DNA of 64,000 bases from CAVVSD01 sp963757125 (GTDB taxonomy: Bacteria > Actinomycetota > Thermoleophilia > Solirubrobacterales > Solirubrobacteraceae): assembly GCA_963757125.1 (NCBI GenBank), contig CAVWQP010000009.1, positions 1,426,001 to 1,490,000 of the forward strand. The letters are read 5' to 3'. Within the stretch, counting starts at the first letter, position 1. Each line of letters begins with the position of its first letter. The notes beneath the pieces were generated by a model. It was not told where the DNA came from. It worked only from the letters and a program-made list of their open reading frames with translations, and did not search any database. A program made the position numbers and the translations under genes. This document shows positions 26,726 through 34,646 of this stretch, piece by piece.

Positions 26726-28045
26726 GTGCGAAGGACAACGCTGTGGGGGCGACCCCGCATGCTCGCGACACTGTGTGTCGCGGTGATGTCCGTTGGTCTC
26801 GTTGCGTGTGGCGACAGCAGCGACGACAGCGGCAGCAGCAGCAGTGGCAGCGGCAACGACGCCGCTTCGACCGAGGCAGCGGCGAACGCCTCGAAGTGCG
26901 GGCTCGGCAACGGCCAGAAGGCCTCCGGCTCGCCGATCAAGCTCGGCGCGATCATCACGAAGCAGCCGGGCACGGACTTCACCGACATCAGCGACATGGC
27001 GAAGGCCTACTTCGACTGCGTCAACGACAACGGCGGCGTCAACGGCCACCCGGTGCAGTACCAGGTCGAGACGGAGCAGACCAACCCGCAGCAGGTCGCG
27101 TCGCTCGCCACCAAGCTGGTCGAGAGCGACAAGGTGCTCGGCATCGTCGGCAACACGAGCCTCATCGACTGCGCGGTGAACCAGAAGTACTACGCCAAGC
27201 AGGGGATCAACATGATCGCCAACGGCGTCGCGCGCGAGTGCTACTTCTCGGAGAACATCCGCGACATCAACATGGGGCCGTACTACTCGACCGTCGGTGC
27301 GGCGCAGTACCTGATCAACCAGGGCGCCAAGTCGATCGTCGCGGCGACCCTCAAGGCTCCCGGCACGGACTTCAACAACCAGGGCGCCGTGGAGCTCGCG
27401 AAGCAGAACAACATCCCCGGCAAGTCGGTGACCGAGGTCGTGCCGATCAACGACGGTGCGGCGCTGGCGCTCAAGCTGGTGCAGGCCGCCGGTGACGGCG
27501 GCGGCGTGGTGCTCGACTTCATCCCGCCGGAGGCGCTGAAGGTCCTCCAGGGCGCCGAGCAGCAGGGCCTGATCGACAAGGTCAAGTGGGCCTGCGCGAC
27601 GCCGTGCAACGACGCGTCGATCGCCTCGGCCCTCGGGCCGGCGTGGAACGACAAGCTCGGCATCAACGCGGAGCTCAACCTCGTCGACTCCAAGGGCCCG
27701 GACAACCAGCTGTACCTCCAGGTGCAGAAGAAGTACGCGCCCAAGTCGGCGATCGGCTCGTTCGGTCAGATGGGCTTCATGGACGCGCTGCTCGCGACCA
27801 AGGCCCTCATGACGATCAAGGGCGAGTACACGAAGGAGTCCGTCAACGACGCCTTCAAGGCGCTCAAGGACGTGAAGACGGACATCCTGTGCAACCCGTG
27901 GACGTTCGGCGACGGCGTGCGCCTCGCGAACGACGCGGACCGGACGATCGTGCCGCAGGACCACAAGTTCGTCGAGAAGGAGAAGTGCTTCGACATCGCG
28001 GCGCTTCCGAGCAACAACCTCGAGGAGCAGCGGAGCGGCCAGTAG
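26726..28045 (+). CDS. Liv-type ABC transporter substrate-binding lipoprotein
   Basis: The 439-residue Peripl_BP_6 (leucine/amide-binding type) protein has an Arg-rich signal peptide, lipobox LVAC and a Ser/Gly/Asp linker before the fold starting SPIKLGAIITKQPGTDF. ACFDCVNDNGGVNGHPVQ-like segments and ALKLVQAAGDGGGVVLDF are typical. Members of this family bind branched-chain amino acids, amides, urea or aromatic acids, so the ligand is open. GTG 26726 is chosen because AGGAGGAGG lies 5 nt upstream and it gives a normal lipoprotein signal; longer in-frame starts do not. It heads a complete five-gene importer. Confidence 0.92.
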   Translation: MRRTTLWGRPRMLATLCVAVMSVGLVACGDSSDDSGSSSSGSGNDAASTEAAANASKCGLGNGQKASGSPIKLGAIITKQPGTDFTDISDMAKAYFDCVNDNGGVNGHPVQYQVETEQTNPQQVASLATKLVESDKVLGIVGNTSLIDCAVNQKYYAKQGINMIANGVARECYFSENIRDINMGPYYSTVGAAQYLINQGAKSIVAATLKAPGTDFNNQGAVELAKQNNIPGKSVTEVVPINDGAALALKLVQAAGDGGGVVLDFIPPEALKVLQGAEQQGLIDKVKWACATPCNDASIASALGPAWNDKLGINAELNLVDSKGPDNQLYLQVQKKYAPKSAIGSFGQMGFMDALLATKALMTIKGEYTKESVNDAFKALKDVKTDILCNPWTFGDGVRLANDADRTIVPQDHKFVEKEKCFDIAALPSNNLEEQRSGQ

Positions 28046-28075
28046 CTCCGTGGAGAAAGGACGTAGGAGTTGACC

Positions 28076-28114
28076 ATGTACATCAGGGTTCCCGAGGCGG
28101 CCGCAGATGCCTGA
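28076..28114 (+). CDS. 12-codon upstream ORF overlapping the LivH start
   Basis: ATG 28076 has a good ribosome-binding site (TAGGAG at 6 nt) and encodes a 12-residue peptide beginning MYIRVPEAAADA. Its TGA lies 5 nt inside livH in another frame. livH itself has only a weak, distant GAGGCGG. The arrangement would let ribosomes finishing the short ORF restart on livH. Whether the peptide matters is unknown. Confidence 0.4.
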   Translation: MYIRVPEAAADA

Positions 28115-28976
28115 TCTGAAGCCGTTCATCGTGCTGGGACTGGCGCTGGGAGGGGTGTTCGCCCTCTCGGGTGTCGGCCTTGTGGTGCTCTTCCGCGCCA
28201 CGGGCGTCGTCAACCTCGCCTATGGAGCTGTGGGTGCCTTCGGGGCCCTGATCACGTGGCAGCTGATCAACGAGGCCGGGTGGAACGAGTGGCTCGCGTT
28301 CGCCGCCTGCGTCCTCTTCGGGGGGCTGATCACGCTGGTCTACGGGTACTTCTTCGGTCCCCTGCTGGCCCAGCGCGATCCCCTCGTGAAGGCGACGGCG
28401 ACGCTCGGGGTGCTGCTCATCCTGCTCGGCCTCGCGTCCTGGATATGGGGCGACGACGCACGGTCGATCGTGCTGCCGACGACGTCGGAGGGCTTCAACA
28501 TCGGCGAGGTCCGCGTGAACTACACGCAGATCCTCGCGCTCGTGCTCGCGGTCGTCGTGACGGGCGGCACCGCCGTGTTCCTGCAGGCCACGAAGCTGGG
28601 GACCGCGATGCGGTCGCTGGCCAACGACCGTGAGATCACCGCCATGCTCGGCGTGCCCGTCCGACGGGTCGAGGCTGCGGCGTGGCTCGGGTCGGGGCTC
28701 CTGTCGGGGCTCACCGGCCTGCTGCTGTCGAACCTCGTCGGGCTCGACATGGTCGGCCTGACGTTCCTGGTCATCGCGGCGTTGGCGGCGGCCCTCATCG
28801 GCCAGCTGCAGTCGCTGTGGGTCACGCTCCTCGCCGGCCTCGCCATCGGGATCGTGCAGGCCTGCGCGACCCCGTTCGAGTCGATCGGCGGCTACCGGTC
28901 GATGACCCCGTTCCTGTTCGCGATCGTCGCTCTGCTGTGGTTCGCCCGCAAGCAGCCGGCGCTGGTGAGGGTCTGA
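28107..28976 (+). CDS. Liv-type ABC permease (LivH family)
   Basis: A 289-residue hydrophobic permease with about eight helices. Family blocks are GGVFALSGVGLVVLFRATGVVNLAYGA near the start and the cytoplasmic coupling segment AMRSLANDREITAMLGVPVRRVEAAAW. It forms the channel with the next gene. Its stop overlaps the LivM start (TGATG). Initiation probably depends on the short ORF described just upstream. Confidence 0.94.
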   Translation: MPDLKPFIVLGLALGGVFALSGVGLVVLFRATGVVNLAYGAVGAFGALITWQLINEAGWNEWLAFAACVLFGGLITLVYGYFFGPLLAQRDPLVKATATLGVLLILLGLASWIWGDDARSIVLPTTSEGFNIGEVRVNYTQILALVLAVVVTGGTAVFLQATKLGTAMRSLANDREITAMLGVPVRRVEAAAWLGSGLLSGLTGLLLSNLVGLDMVGLTFLVIAALAAALIGQLQSLWVTLLAGLAIGIVQACATPFESIGGYRSMTPFLFAIVALLWFARKQPALVRV

Positions 28977-30076
28977 TGAGCGCGGTCGACGAGCAGTCCG
29001 GCTCGACCGGCACGGGCGCGTTCGCTCCGCGGCCGCAGTCCCGCAAGCCGCCGGCGAAGACGATCGTCAACACCGTCATCGTCGTGGTGGGGATGCTGTT
29101 CCTGTTCTTCCTGCTGCCGACGCTGACGAGCAACTACTGGCTGCAGATCTGCACCCAGGTCGTCGTGTACTCCGTCGTCGCGCTCGGCCTGGCTCTGCTG
29201 GTCGGCCGCGTCGGCATGGTGTCGCTGGGGCAGATCGCGCTCCTGGCGCTCGGCGGCTGGGTCGCCCTGCGGATCGGGTTCGCGAGCGGTCTGCCGTTCC
29301 CGCTGCTCATGCTGGCCGCGGGCGTCATGACCGGTCTGTTCGGCGTGATCATCGGCCTGCCGGCGCTCCGTCTGGGCGGCCTGTACCTGGCGCTCATCAC
29401 GCTCATGGCGGCGGCGGCGATCTCGATCGTCCTGCAGCAGACGAACTTCCCCAACGGCGGCACCGGGTTCCTCGGGTACTCGATCACCGGCTCGGGCACG
29501 GCGGCGCTGCGGCGGCCGGACATCGCCCAGCAGACCGAGGGCTTCTTCCGCTACACGCTCGTCGTCGGGGCACTCATGTTCCTGCTGGCGTGGATCCACG
29601 TCCGCGGCAAGCCGGGGCGCGCCTGGGCGGCGATCCGCCAGAGCCAGCCGGCCGCCCTCGCCGGCGGCGTGAACATCACGCTGTACAAGCTGTGGGCGTT
29701 CGCGCTCGCCGCCTTCATGACCGGCGTGATGGGCTGCATCCTGGCCGCATCGGGTGGCGGACTGACGATCCTCCAGTTCCCGACGCAGGAGTCGATCTCG
29801 CTGCTCGCAGCGGTGTTCATCGGCGGTGTCTACGGGTTCTCCGGCGCGGTCGTCGCGGGCGTCTTCACGAAGCTCGTGCCCGCGCTGCTGGACAACTGGA
29901 ACCTGCCGCCCGACCTGCTGCTGATCCTCTTCGGCGTCGGCGTCCTGCAGGTGCTGCTCACGGCGCCGCAGGGTCTCGCGGTCCAGTTCCCGAAGGACAT
30001 GGCCAAGCTCGGGCGCCTCATCGCGAGGCCGTTCACGCGAGGCAGCAAGGCGAAGGCAGAGGAGGCTGCACGGTGA
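28976..30076 (+). CDS. Liv-type ABC permease (LivM family)
   Basis: The 366-residue permease has a polar N-terminal tail of about 30 residues, then eight to ten helices. LLVGRVGMVSLGQIALLALGG is the LivM signature region, and GRAWAAIRQSQPAALAGGVN is the coupling loop contacting the ATPases. A basic C-terminal tail (RPFTRGSKAKAEEAAR) stays in the cytoplasm. It is the second channel subunit of the importer. Confidence 0.94.
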   Translation: MSAVDEQSGSTGTGAFAPRPQSRKPPAKTIVNTVIVVVGMLFLFFLLPTLTSNYWLQICTQVVVYSVVALGLALLVGRVGMVSLGQIALLALGGWVALRIGFASGLPFPLLMLAAGVMTGLFGVIIGLPALRLGGLYLALITLMAAAAISIVLQQTNFPNGGTGFLGYSITGSGTAALRRPDIAQQTEGFFRYTLVVGALMFLLAWIHVRGKPGRAWAAIRQSQPAALAGGVNITLYKLWAFALAAFMTGVMGCILAASGGGLTILQFPTQESISLLAAVFIGGVYGFSGAVVAGVFTKLVPALLDNWNLPPDLLLILFGVGVLQVLLTAPQGLAVQFPKDMAKLGRLIARPFTRGSKAKAEEAAR

Positions 30077-30795
30077 TCAAGATCTCCGACCTCACCGTGC
30101 AGTTCGGCGGCGTGAAGCCGCTGGACAGCGTGGACGTCGAGTTCCCGGTCGGGACCTGCGGTCTCATCGGGCCCAACGGCGCGGGGAAGACGACGTTCTT
30201 CAACGTGCTGAGCGGGTTCGTCAACCCGAAGTCCGGCAGCGTCATGGCGTTCGACACCGACCTGTTCGCGATGCCGCACTACCGGCGCGCGCGCTGGGGG
30301 CTGCGGCGGACGTTCCAGACCGAGCAGGCGATCGAGGAGCTCTCGCTCTACGACAACGTCGCGATGGTGCACGAGCACTGGGGCGAGAACCGCGGCCAGC
30401 GCCGCGACGACGTCATGGGCGCCCTCGGGTTCGTCGGCCTCGACCACCTGGATCCGCGGTCGAAGGTCGGTGTGCTCGACGCACGCGACCGCCGGCTCGT
30501 GGAGATCGCGCGCGCGGTCGTCGGCCGCCCGCGCCTCGTGCTCCTCGACGAGCCGGCCGCCGGCCTGCCCGACGAGGAGACCGAGCACCTCGCCGGGGTC
30601 ATCCGGAGCATCCCCGAGCACATGGGCGCGCTCGTGATCCTCGTGGACCACGACATGAGCCTCGTGCAGAACACGTGCTCGATCACCGCGGTCCTCGACT
30701 TCGGAAAGCTCATCGCCGCCGGCCCGACGGCCGAGGTGCTGCGCAACGAGCACGTCATCAAGGCCTATCTCGGCGCGGAGGACGATGAGCTGTGA
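30073..30795 (+). CDS. Liv-type ABC ATP-binding protein (LivG family) with a degenerate signature motif
   Basis: The 240-residue ATPase keeps Walker A GPNGAGKTT, the Q-loop RTFQTEQAIEEL, Walker B LVLLDEPAAGL, D-loop and switch His (ILVDHDMSLV). The ABC signature expected before VEIARA, usually LSYGQQRR or LSTGxRR, reads LDARDRRL: the Ser, Gly and Gln that contact ATP are all replaced. The site formed by this half with LivF's Walker A may therefore be catalytically weak, as in asymmetric transporters. The GTG start overlaps the LivM stop. Confidence 0.9.
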   Translation: MIKISDLTVQFGGVKPLDSVDVEFPVGTCGLIGPNGAGKTTFFNVLSGFVNPKSGSVMAFDTDLFAMPHYRRARWGLRRTFQTEQAIEELSLYDNVAMVHEHWGENRGQRRDDVMGALGFVGLDHLDPRSKVGVLDARDRRLVEIARAVVGRPRLVLLDEPAAGLPDEETEHLAGVIRSIPEHMGALVILVDHDMSLVQNTCSITAVLDFGKLIAAGPTAEVLRNEHVIKAYLGAEDDEL

Positions 30796-31592
30796 CTGCC
30801 ACGGTTGAAGCACCCGCGGCGACGAGCCTGCGGATCGAGGACCTGCACGTCGACCGCGGCGCGCGCGAGGTCCTGGAGGGCGTGTCGATCGACATCACGC
30901 CCGGCGAGGTCACCGCGCTCCTGGGCCCCAACGGCGCGGGCAAGTCGTCGCTGGTCCTGACGGTCGGCGGGGCGCTGCGCGCCACGTCCGGCCACATCTG
31001 GCTCGGCGATCAGGACCTCACCCACCGCAAGCCGGAGAAGATCCGCGCGCTGGGCATCGCCGTGGTCCCCGAGGGCCGGCGGCTGCTGCGTGACCTGACG
31101 GTGGAGGACAACCTCCGCGTCGCCACGTACACGCTGCCGCGCGCCCAGGCGGCCGGCGGCATCGACCACGCGCTCGAGCTCTTCCCCGAGCTGCGCAAGC
31201 GGTGGGAGGTCACGGCGGGCCAGCTGTCCGGCGGCGAGCAGCAGATGGTCGTGCTCGCCCAGGCGCTGGTGTCGCGCCCGAAGTTCATCCTCGTGGACGA
31301 GCTGTCGCTCGGTCTCGCGCCCGTCATCGTCAAGCGGCTGGCGCCCGTGCTGAGCGAGGTCGCCGCCACCGGCGTCGGCGTGCTCCTCATCGAGCAGTTC
31401 GCGCACGTCGCGCTGGCCGTCTCGAAGAGCGCCTACGTGATCGAGGGCGGGCAGATCCGCTACAAGGGCACGTCGGCGGAGCTCAAGGAGCGCCCCGAGC
31501 TGCTGCAGTCGGCGTACCTGCTGCGCGATGCCGACGAGGAGGTCGTCGAGGTGATCGAGGCCGAGACCGAGGCCGAGGAGCCCACGAGCTGA
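30792..31592 (+). CDS. Liv-type ABC ATP-binding protein (LivF family)
   Basis: The 266-residue ATPase has an intact set: Walker A GPNGAGKSS, signature LSGGEQQMVVLAQAL, Walker B FILVDELSLGLAP and switch region LLIEQFAHVAL (His replaced by Gln in the ExQ form typical of LivF). An acidic C-terminal tail of about 20 residues rich in Glu is added. It partners the LivG subunit, whose signature is degenerate. GTG start overlapping the previous stop. Confidence 0.93.
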   Translation: MTATVEAPAATSLRIEDLHVDRGAREVLEGVSIDITPGEVTALLGPNGAGKSSLVLTVGGALRATSGHIWLGDQDLTHRKPEKIRALGIAVVPEGRRLLRDLTVEDNLRVATYTLPRAQAAGGIDHALELFPELRKRWEVTAGQLSGGEQQMVVLAQALVSRPKFILVDELSLGLAPVIVKRLAPVLSEVAATGVGVLLIEQFAHVALAVSKSAYVIEGGQIRYKGTSAELKERPELLQSAYLLRDADEEVVEVIEAETEAEEPTS

Positions 31593-31600
31593 GGACGCGA

Positions 31601-31618
31601 GCGGGCGCTACCGCCCGC
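31601..31618. terminator. hairpin between convergent livF and the ParB-domain gene
   Basis: GCGGGC at 31601-31606 pairs with GCCCGC at 31613-31618 around a 6-nt loop. It begins 9 nt after the livF stop and overlaps the stop of the opposing gene, so it could end transcripts from both sides. The stem is short and lacks a U-tract. Confidence 0.45.
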
Positions 31619-32429
31619 GCAGCCGGTCGAGGACCTCGTCGGTCCACTCCTGGGTGCGCATGATCCGGTAGCGCTCGCACGTCAGCCGCGCGTAGGCGTC
31701 GGCCTTCGTCTCGCCCTTGCGGACGAGGCCGGCGTCCTCGAGCAGCGCGATCGCCGGCAGCAGCTCCTCGTGGTACCAGCGCAGCGCGACGCGGTCGCGC
31801 TCGAGGAACTGGTGCTCGGCCTGCATGATCCGGTAGCCCCAGGCCTCGACGCCCTCCGCCAGCTCGCCGTAGCGCCACGGGTCGCTCAGGCGGATGAGGT
31901 CGCGGGCGGCCACCGGCAGCGGCACGCGCTCCCAGAACAGCCGCTCGTGCCCCTTGAGCGGCAGGTCGGCGATGCGGATCGAGCGGTCGGCGCCGACGCG
32001 CGTGAGGACGTCGACGACGTGCGCGTCGATCGTGTCCTGCCCGTGCGCGCGGGCGACGGAGACCCGGTGGTGCCCGTCGCGCACGAAGTGGGCGTCGCCG
32101 ACCCGGTAGACCTCGATCGGCGGGAACGCCTCGCCGCGCCGTCGGGCGAGCGCGATGCGCTCCCAGCGCGGGCGCACGCGGCCTGAGGTGGGGCGGAAGC
32201 GGCGGTCGAAGTCGCGCGTGCGGTCGACGGAGCCGACGATGCTGTCGAGGCTGATCGACTTGAGTCCGACGTCGCGCTCGCCGACCCGGCCGAGGGCGTC
32301 GACGACCTCGTCGAAGGGCAGCACGGCCCCGACGTCCTCGGGTTGACGGAGCAGCAGGCTGCCGATCCGGGAGAGCACGGCGCCCCGCCGCGCGCGAAGG
32401 AAATCGTCCTGCGCGTCGGCCTGCGGCAT
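31608..32429 (-). CDS. ParB-like N-terminal nuclease-domain protein
   Basis: The 273-residue protein has a ParB/sulfiredoxin-type segment at about 85-150: PPIEVYRVGDAHFVRDGHHR followed by VSVARAHG. The GHHR pattern matches the GxxR(H)R nucleotide-binding loop of ParB domains. Upstream is LKSISLDSIVGSVDRTRDFD, conserved in a family of unknown function in Thermoleophilia and Rubrobacteria. There is no HTH like that of chromosome-partitioning ParB and no parA neighbour, so a segregation role is unlikely. The start is set at ATG 32429 (MPQADAQDDFLRARRG); GTG 32450 would add seven residues. It is divergent from the APC permease. Confidence 0.7.
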   Translation of the reverse strand: MPQADAQDDFLRARRGAVLSRIGSLLLRQPEDVGAVLPFDEVVDALGRVGERDVGLKSISLDSIVGSVDRTRDFDRRFRPTSGRVRPRWERIALARRRGEAFPPIEVYRVGDAHFVRDGHHRVSVARAHGQDTIDAHVVDVLTRVGADRSIRIADLPLKGHERLFWERVPLPVAARDLIRLSDPWRYGELAEGVEAWGYRIMQAEHQFLERDRVALRWYHEELLPAIALLEDAGLVRKGETKADAYARLTCERYRIMRTQEWTDEVLDRLRGR

Positions 32430-32517
32430 GCCCGTCTCGCGTGGTGGCACGCCTGCATGATGCGCTCCAGGTACCGGGTGTCCAAGTGCGGACCGTCACG
32501 CACGCCGCTCGCGTGCT

Positions 32518-32523
32518 TATGAT
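32518..32523 (+). promoter_or_regulatory. -10 hexamer of the APC permease gene (leaderless type)
   Basis: TATGAT, the best -10 match of the series, lies exactly 8 nt before ATG 32532 and there is no ribosome-binding site. Confidence 0.55.
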
Positions 32524-32531
32524 CGCGCGCC

Positions 32532-34076
32532 ATGGAAGCCAGCCAGATCACCCCGCCCCAGGGACCGCAGGTCGGCGACAAGGGCCTCAAGAAGGACGCA
32601 CTGGGCTTCGTGTCCAGCCTGGTCATCGGGGTGGCGTCGACCGCCCCGGGCTACTCGCTGGCCGCGACCCTCGGGTTCATCGTCGCGGTGACGGGGATCG
32701 GGCTGCAGGCACCGGCGGTGCTGCTCGTCTCGTTCATCCCGATGCTGCTCATCGCCGCGGCCTACTACTACATGAACCGCGCGGACCCGGACTGCGGCAC
32801 CACGTTCTCGTGGGTGACGCGGGCGATGGGGCCGACGCTGGGCTGGCTCGGCGGCTGGGCGATCATCGTCGCCGACATCATCGTCATGGCCAACCTCGCC
32901 CAGATCGCGGGGCTGTACTCGTTCCTGCTCGTCGACTGGCAGAGCGCGGCGGACTCGACGGTCGCGGTCACGGCCGTCGGCATCGTCTGGATCGCGATCA
33001 TGACCGCGATCACCACGATCGGCATCGAGCTGTCGGCGAAGACGCAGGTCGGCCTGCTCGGCGCCGAGGTCATCACGCTCGTCCTCTTCGCCGTCGTGGC
33101 GCTCGCCAAGGTCGCGTTCGGCACCGCTCCTCCGACGTCGGTCGATCCCAGCATCAACTGGTTGAACCCCTTCGCGATCGACTCCTTCGACGCGCTCGTG
33201 TCGGGCGTCCTGTTGGGGGTGTTCATCTATTGGGGCTGGGACAGCACCGTCACCGTCAACGAGGAGAGCAAGGACTCCTCGGAGGGACCGGGGAAGGCGG
33301 CGCTGCTGGCGACGGTGATCCTGCTCGCGATCTACATCGTCGTCTCCTACGCCGCGCAGGCCTTCGCGGGGCCGCAGGAGCTCATCGACAACGCGGACGA
33401 CGTGCTCAGCGTCCTGGGCAACGACGTGTTCGGCAGTCCGCTCGACAAGATCCTGATCATCGCGGTGCTGACGTCGGCGGCCGCGTCGACGCAGACCACG
33501 ATCCTCCCGACCGCGCGCACGTCGCTCTCCATGGCTCGCGCCCGGGCGATCCCGGCCAAGTTCGGCGAGGTCCACCCGCGCTATCTGACCCCGCACGTCT
33601 CCACGATCCTCATGGGCGTCCTGTCGATCGTCTGGTACGTCGGGCTGACGATCATCAGCGAGAACATCCTGTTCGACTCGCTCGCGGCGCTCGGCCTGAT
33701 GATCGCCTTCTACTACGGGCTCACCGGCTTCGCGTGCACGATCTACTACCGGCGCGAGCTGACCAAGAGCGCCAAGAACATCCTGCTCATCGGGGTCGCG
33801 CCGCTGCTCGGCGGCATCATCCTGCTCGCGATCTTCGTGAAGTCGGTCATCGACTACGCGGACCCGGCGAACTCCGAGTCGGGGGACTCGTGGTTCGGCC
33901 TCGGCCCGCCGCTCGTCATCGGGATCTTCTTCCTCATCATGGGCCTCGTGCTCATGTACTGGTGGCGCTTCACCGCCGGCCGGGAGTTCTGGCGGCGGCG
34001 TCCGGAGGTCGTCGATCCCGCGATCGCGTCGGGCCAGAAGCAGGCAGAGGTCGATCCGGAGCTGCTCAATGACTGA
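32532..34076 (+). CDS. APC-superfamily amino-acid permease
   Basis: A 514-residue polytopic transporter with about 12 helices. The first-helix region GFVSSLVIGVASTAPGYSLAA (split here across a longer hydrophobic stretch) and DCGTTFSWVTRAMGPTLGWLGGW are typical of the amino acid/polyamine/organocation superfamily. Substrates are usually amino acids or amines taken up with protons. It ends in a charged cytoplasmic tail. Its last 8 nt overlap a UspA gene, so the pair is one transcriptional unit. The position beside the leucine region does not prove a branched-chain substrate. Confidence 0.9.
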   Translation: MEASQITPPQGPQVGDKGLKKDALGFVSSLVIGVASTAPGYSLAATLGFIVAVTGIGLQAPAVLLVSFIPMLLIAAAYYYMNRADPDCGTTFSWVTRAMGPTLGWLGGWAIIVADIIVMANLAQIAGLYSFLLVDWQSAADSTVAVTAVGIVWIAIMTAITTIGIELSAKTQVGLLGAEVITLVLFAVVALAKVAFGTAPPTSVDPSINWLNPFAIDSFDALVSGVLLGVFIYWGWDSTVTVNEESKDSSEGPGKAALLATVILLAIYIVVSYAAQAFAGPQELIDNADDVLSVLGNDVFGSPLDKILIIAVLTSAAASTQTTILPTARTSLSMARARAIPAKFGEVHPRYLTPHVSTILMGVLSIVWYVGLTIISENILFDSLAALGLMIAFYYGLTGFACTIYYRRELTKSAKNILLIGVAPLLGGIILLAIFVKSVIDYADPANSESGDSWFGLGPPLVIGIFFLIMGLVLMYWWRFTAGREFWRRRPEVVDPAIASGQKQAEVDPELLND

Positions 34077-34491
34077 TCCACGTCCGATCGTCGTCGGCTA
34101 CGACGGCCGCGCGGGGTCGCGCGCCGCGCTCGACGAGGCGCTGCGGCTCGCCGAGGACCTCGGCGCGCCGGTCGTCGCGGTCTTCTCGTTCGAGCCCACG
34201 CGGCTCGGCGGGGAGGCCCGCGACCTCGACGAGGCCGTCACGGAGCGAGCGCGCGTCGTCCTGGAGGAGGTCGCGGCCCGCGCGGCCGGGACCGGGGTGG
34301 CGGTGGAGACCGTGCACCGCCAGCAGTCGCCGTCGGAGGGGCTGCTGGCGGAGGCCGAGGACCGGCACGCGCAGATGCTCGTGGTGGGGTCGACCGGGGA
34401 GGGGCCGCTGCGCGGGATCCTCGTGGGGTCGACGCCCTACAAGCTGCTGCACCTCAGCACCCGGCCGGTCCTCGTCGTGCGCGCGGTCTGA
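34069..34491 (+). CDS. universal stress protein, UspA family
   Basis: A single-domain 140-residue Usp protein. It opens PIVVGYDGRAGSRAALDEA and closes with the ATP-binding loop VVGSTGEGPLRGILVGSTPYKLL, i.e. G-2x-G-9x-G(S/T), so it probably binds nucleotide. Small UspA proteins often follow amino-acid permeases and may sense energy state for the transporter. ATG 34069 overlaps the permease stop region by 8 nt. Confidence 0.93.
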   Translation: MTDPRPIVVGYDGRAGSRAALDEALRLAEDLGAPVVAVFSFEPTRLGGEARDLDEAVTERARVVLEEVAARAAGTGVAVETVHRQQSPSEGLLAEAEDRHAQMLVVGSTGEGPLRGILVGSTPYKLLHLSTRPVLVVRAV

Positions 34492-34502
34492 GCGCGGGGT
34501 GG

Positions 34503-34508
34503 TAGATT
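34503..34508 (+). promoter_or_regulatory. -10 hexamer of the leucine leader/leuA transcript
   Basis: TAGATT lies exactly 8 nt before the leader-peptide ATG (34517), so the transcript should begin at that ATG. It sits just after the UspA stop and separates leuA from the upstream unit. Confidence 0.55.
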
Positions 34509-34516
34509 CGCCCTGG

Positions 34517-34564
34517 ATGTCGTTCACCGCGCTCGACCTGCTTCTCCTTCTCCTCCCCCGCTAG
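34517..34564 (+). CDS. leucine-rich leader peptide upstream of leuA
   Basis: A 15-residue ORF reads MSFTALDLLLLLLPR and stops at TAG 34562-34564. Six consecutive Leu codons (CTG CTT CTC CTT CTC CTC), plus one just before, include two CTT codons, which are scarce in the surrounding genes. The peptide lies 82 nt before the leuA ATG and downstream of a promoter-like hexamer. This is the classic layout of an amino-acid-sensing attenuator: slow decoding of Leu codons when charged Leu-tRNA is low. The ORF is far below normal gene-finding limits. Confidence 0.8.
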   Translation: MSFTALDLLLLLLPR

Positions 34565-34570
34565 GGGGAG
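34553..34570 (+). promoter_or_regulatory. attenuator hairpin overlapping the Leu codons, with sequestered ribosome-binding sequence
   Basis: CTCCCCC (34553-34559, the last Leu codon plus Pro) pairs with GGGGGAG (34564-34570) around the loop GCTA that contains the stop codon. GGGGGAG is itself an excellent Shine-Dalgarno, 7 nt before an in-frame GTG (34578) that would extend LeuA by 23 residues. A ribosome stalled on the Leu run would open the stem. A second hairpin (GCGGC/GCCGC) follows. No U-run terminator is seen, so control may act on translation. Confidence 0.6.
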
Positions 34571-34646
34571 ATATTGCGTGGCGGCCGCTGAAGCCGCGAG
34601 CCATCGAGAAGAAGCAGACGGAACGAGCCGAGAAGGAGAGAACGAC

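Noticed and set aside
31608..32429. Chromosome-partitioning ParB
   Set aside because: No parA neighbour, no central HTH and no parS-like palindrome were seen nearby.
34492..34646. T-box riboswitch upstream of leuA
   Set aside because: No AGGGUGGNACCGCG-type T-box sequence is present, and the Leu-codon ORF explains the region better.
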